A DNA stretch of 64,000 bases from Bin75 sp965200435 (lineage in GTDB: Bacteria > Nitrospirota > Nitrospiria > Nitrospirales > UBA8639), in the NCBI GenBank assembly GCA_965200435.1, contig OZ241337.1:496001-560000 (forward strand). The letters are read 5' to 3'. The notes below the pieces were generated by a model. The model made no database searches. It had not been told where the DNA came from and saw only the letters and a program-made list of their open reading frames with translations. Shown in pieces: positions 62,646-64,000 of this stretch (its first letter is position 1; the number at the start of each line of letters is the position of its first letter). Made by a program: the position numbers and the translations under genes.

Positions 62646-63998
62646 ATGGTAAGGCACTCACCGCTCCGTCACCTCCCGCCATGGGTAGCCGGGCTTTTCG
62701 CCGCGGCACTTTTGTACACCGGGAGCGTCTCCTTCACGCACTGCCGGGAATTCCCCGTCACCGAAGCTCGTCCCCCCTCACCGACGGTGACGCTTCATTT
62801 CGTCACGTGGAAGGCAGACCATCCCCGAGCCTGGGCTGAGGCCATTCAATGGTTTGAGCAAGCCCATCCGCACATCCGTATCAAACGGGAAATTGCCCCG
62901 CATTCCTCAACGGCCTATCACGATGTATTGACGCAGAAATTAAGGAACCGCGACGTTTCCCTCGACCTGTTCTTTATGGACGTGATCTGGCCCGCGGAGT
63001 TTGCCGCCGCAGGATGGGCCCTCCCGCTCGATGAATATTTCCCGCGGATCGAACGCGAGAAGTTTTTGCCGTCCACGCTTGCCTCAGGCGTCTATGGAGA
63101 CCGGATCTACGGGGTCCCTTCGCGTATCGACAGCGGCATGCTGTATTACCGCAAAGATCTCTTGGAGAAATATGGATTTTCACCGCCCTCGACGTGGCAT
63201 GAACTGGTGCGCCAGGCACAGACGATTCTGAAAAAGGAACGAATCGCACACCCGCTCCTCAGGGGCTACAGCGGTCAGTTCAAGCAGTACGAAGGGCTGG
63301 TGTGCGACATGCTGGAGTTCGTGAGCAGTCACAACGGTTCGTTTCTGACGGAAGACGGCAGACGCTCGAATCTGACGGCGCCCGAGTCCATGCAAGCGGT
63401 GCGATTCGTCCGGGAGCAGATCATTCAACGACTGGCGACCCCGGCCGCGCTGACCTACCAAGAGTCCGAGTCTCTCGCCGTGTTCATCCGTGGGAAAGCC
63501 GTGTTTCATCGCAATTGGCCATATGCGTGGAGCTTGGCGAATGATCCGCGGTATTCGAAGATTGTACGGAAGGTCGGCGTGACCACCCTTCCACGTTTTT
63601 CCGGAGGCAGAAGCACATCCGCCTTGGGCGGGTGGCTGTACGGCATCAGCGCGTATTCGAAGCATCCTGACGAAGCGTGGGCCTTTATCGAGTTTATGAC
63701 GAGTCCTGAGATCCAGAAACATTTTGCTATCTCTGCTTCATTGGCACCCTCGCGCCTTGCGCTGTATGGAGACCAGCAGGTCCTCCTTGCCAGCCCGCAG
63801 TACAAGGACCTACTCCCGGTTTTTCAAACTGCCCGGCCTCGACCCCGCACGCCCGTGTACCCGATTGTTTCGCACATTCTCCAGCGGTATTTCAGCCGCG
63901 TGCTGGCTTTTCCCGAGACGGATATTCCAGAAGAAGCCCAAGACGCCGACCGGCAGATCAATCGGATTTTGGCCTTGGTTCGTGATGGACGAAGATGA
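62646..63998 (+). CDS. ABC transporter extracellular solute-binding protein (family 1)
   Basis: The 450-residue protein has a signal peptide (LFAAALLYTGSVSFTHC) and the family 1 sugar-binding fold: VTLHFVTWKADHPRAWAEAIQWFEQAHP, DLFFMDVIWPAEFAAAGWALPLDEYF, GVPSRIDSGMLYYRKDLLEKYG and a C-terminal AWAFIEFMTSPEIQKHFA. The binding of sugars such as trehalose or maltose is a family guess. It ends inside the window; its permease partners lie beyond. Confidence 0.87.
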   Translation: MVRHSPLRHLPPWVAGLFAAALLYTGSVSFTHCREFPVTEARPPSPTVTLHFVTWKADHPRAWAEAIQWFEQAHPHIRIKREIAPHSSTAYHDVLTQKLRNRDVSLDLFFMDVIWPAEFAAAGWALPLDEYFPRIEREKFLPSTLASGVYGDRIYGVPSRIDSGMLYYRKDLLEKYGFSPPSTWHELVRQAQTILKKERIAHPLLRGYSGQFKQYEGLVCDMLEFVSSHNGSFLTEDGRRSNLTAPESMQAVRFVREQIIQRLATPAALTYQESESLAVFIRGKAVFHRNWPYAWSLANDPRYSKIVRKVGVTTLPRFSGGRSTSALGGWLYGISAYSKHPDEAWAFIEFMTSPEIQKHFAISASLAPSRLALYGDQQVLLASPQYKDLLPVFQTARPRPRTPVYPIVSHILQRYFSRVLAFPETDIPEEAQDADRQINRILALVRDGRR

Positions 63999-64000
63999 GT

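Overview
The window is about 64 kb of bacterial chromosome, roughly 55% G+C by eye. The gene content (B12-dependent MetH, several B12/radical SAM proteins, LytS/LytR-type signalling, HD-GYP output, CmpX/MscS channels, a cyanase remnant, many small secreted proteins) fits a Nitrospirota (Nitrospira-like) genome. That assignment is an inference from gene content; no rRNA is present. One tRNA-Leu(CAG) is present.

Layout. 0-15 kb is accessory and defence-flavoured: the 3' part of a type IIG restriction-modification protein, an FRG-TPR protein with a damaged start and end, a HigBA pair with a perfect palindrome in its spacer, a DUF1971 protein, secreted rhodanese, a response regulator/HD-GYP pair, TrmI, a coupled pair of secreted protein and helicase-like protein that has lost its ATPase motifs, a ComEA-like HhH protein, a surface beta-barrel-like protein, a frame-disrupted nuclease and a Phd/ParE pair. 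15-21 kb carries an ECF sigma factor-mechanosensitive channel operon and a split Na/Pi cotransporter, followed by a clear cyanase pseudogene. 21-34 kb is mostly housekeeping: SDR, SRAP, TonB-like protein, LytTR two-component system, HIT, YkgJ, GGCT, ferredoxin, MoaB, broken zinc dehydrogenase, PhzF. 32-38.6 kb has one radical SAM gene and two tandem paralogous B12-binding radical SAM genes, with a Sel1-repeat protein and a degenerate J-domain protein. 38.7-41 kb is a gene graveyard (antitoxin, fragments of a PIN toxin and a P-loop ATPase, DUF3047 with an amber codon, a winged-helix remnant). 41-47 kb has MetH and small envelope proteins.

47.4-57 kb is the most interesting region. It is an NHLP-type (nitrile-hydratase-like leader peptide) RiPP locus on the minus strand: HlyD-like adaptor, C39-peptidase ABC transporter, second large ABC transporter, a compact class II terpene-cyclase-like protein with an intact DxDDT motif, two related precursor peptides (one with its core destroyed by an IS remnant), and an unrecognised 370-residue protein. 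The combination suggests a short aromatic peptide exported by an NHLM system and possibly modified by a terpene-cyclase-fold enzyme. 57-64 kb holds a heme-oxygenase-like protein, a lipoprotein, a PolB-like exonuclease, coupled MutY/MutT, a DDAH-like hydrolase and an ABC solute-binding protein.

The window is also marked by a family of five roughly 142-bp MITE-like elements (IS5-type YTAR target duplications), several REP-like palindromes, and many genes broken by single indels or in-frame stops. The breaks could be real decay or assembly indels; some (cyanase, the MITE-interrupted winged-helix gene) are real on independent grounds.
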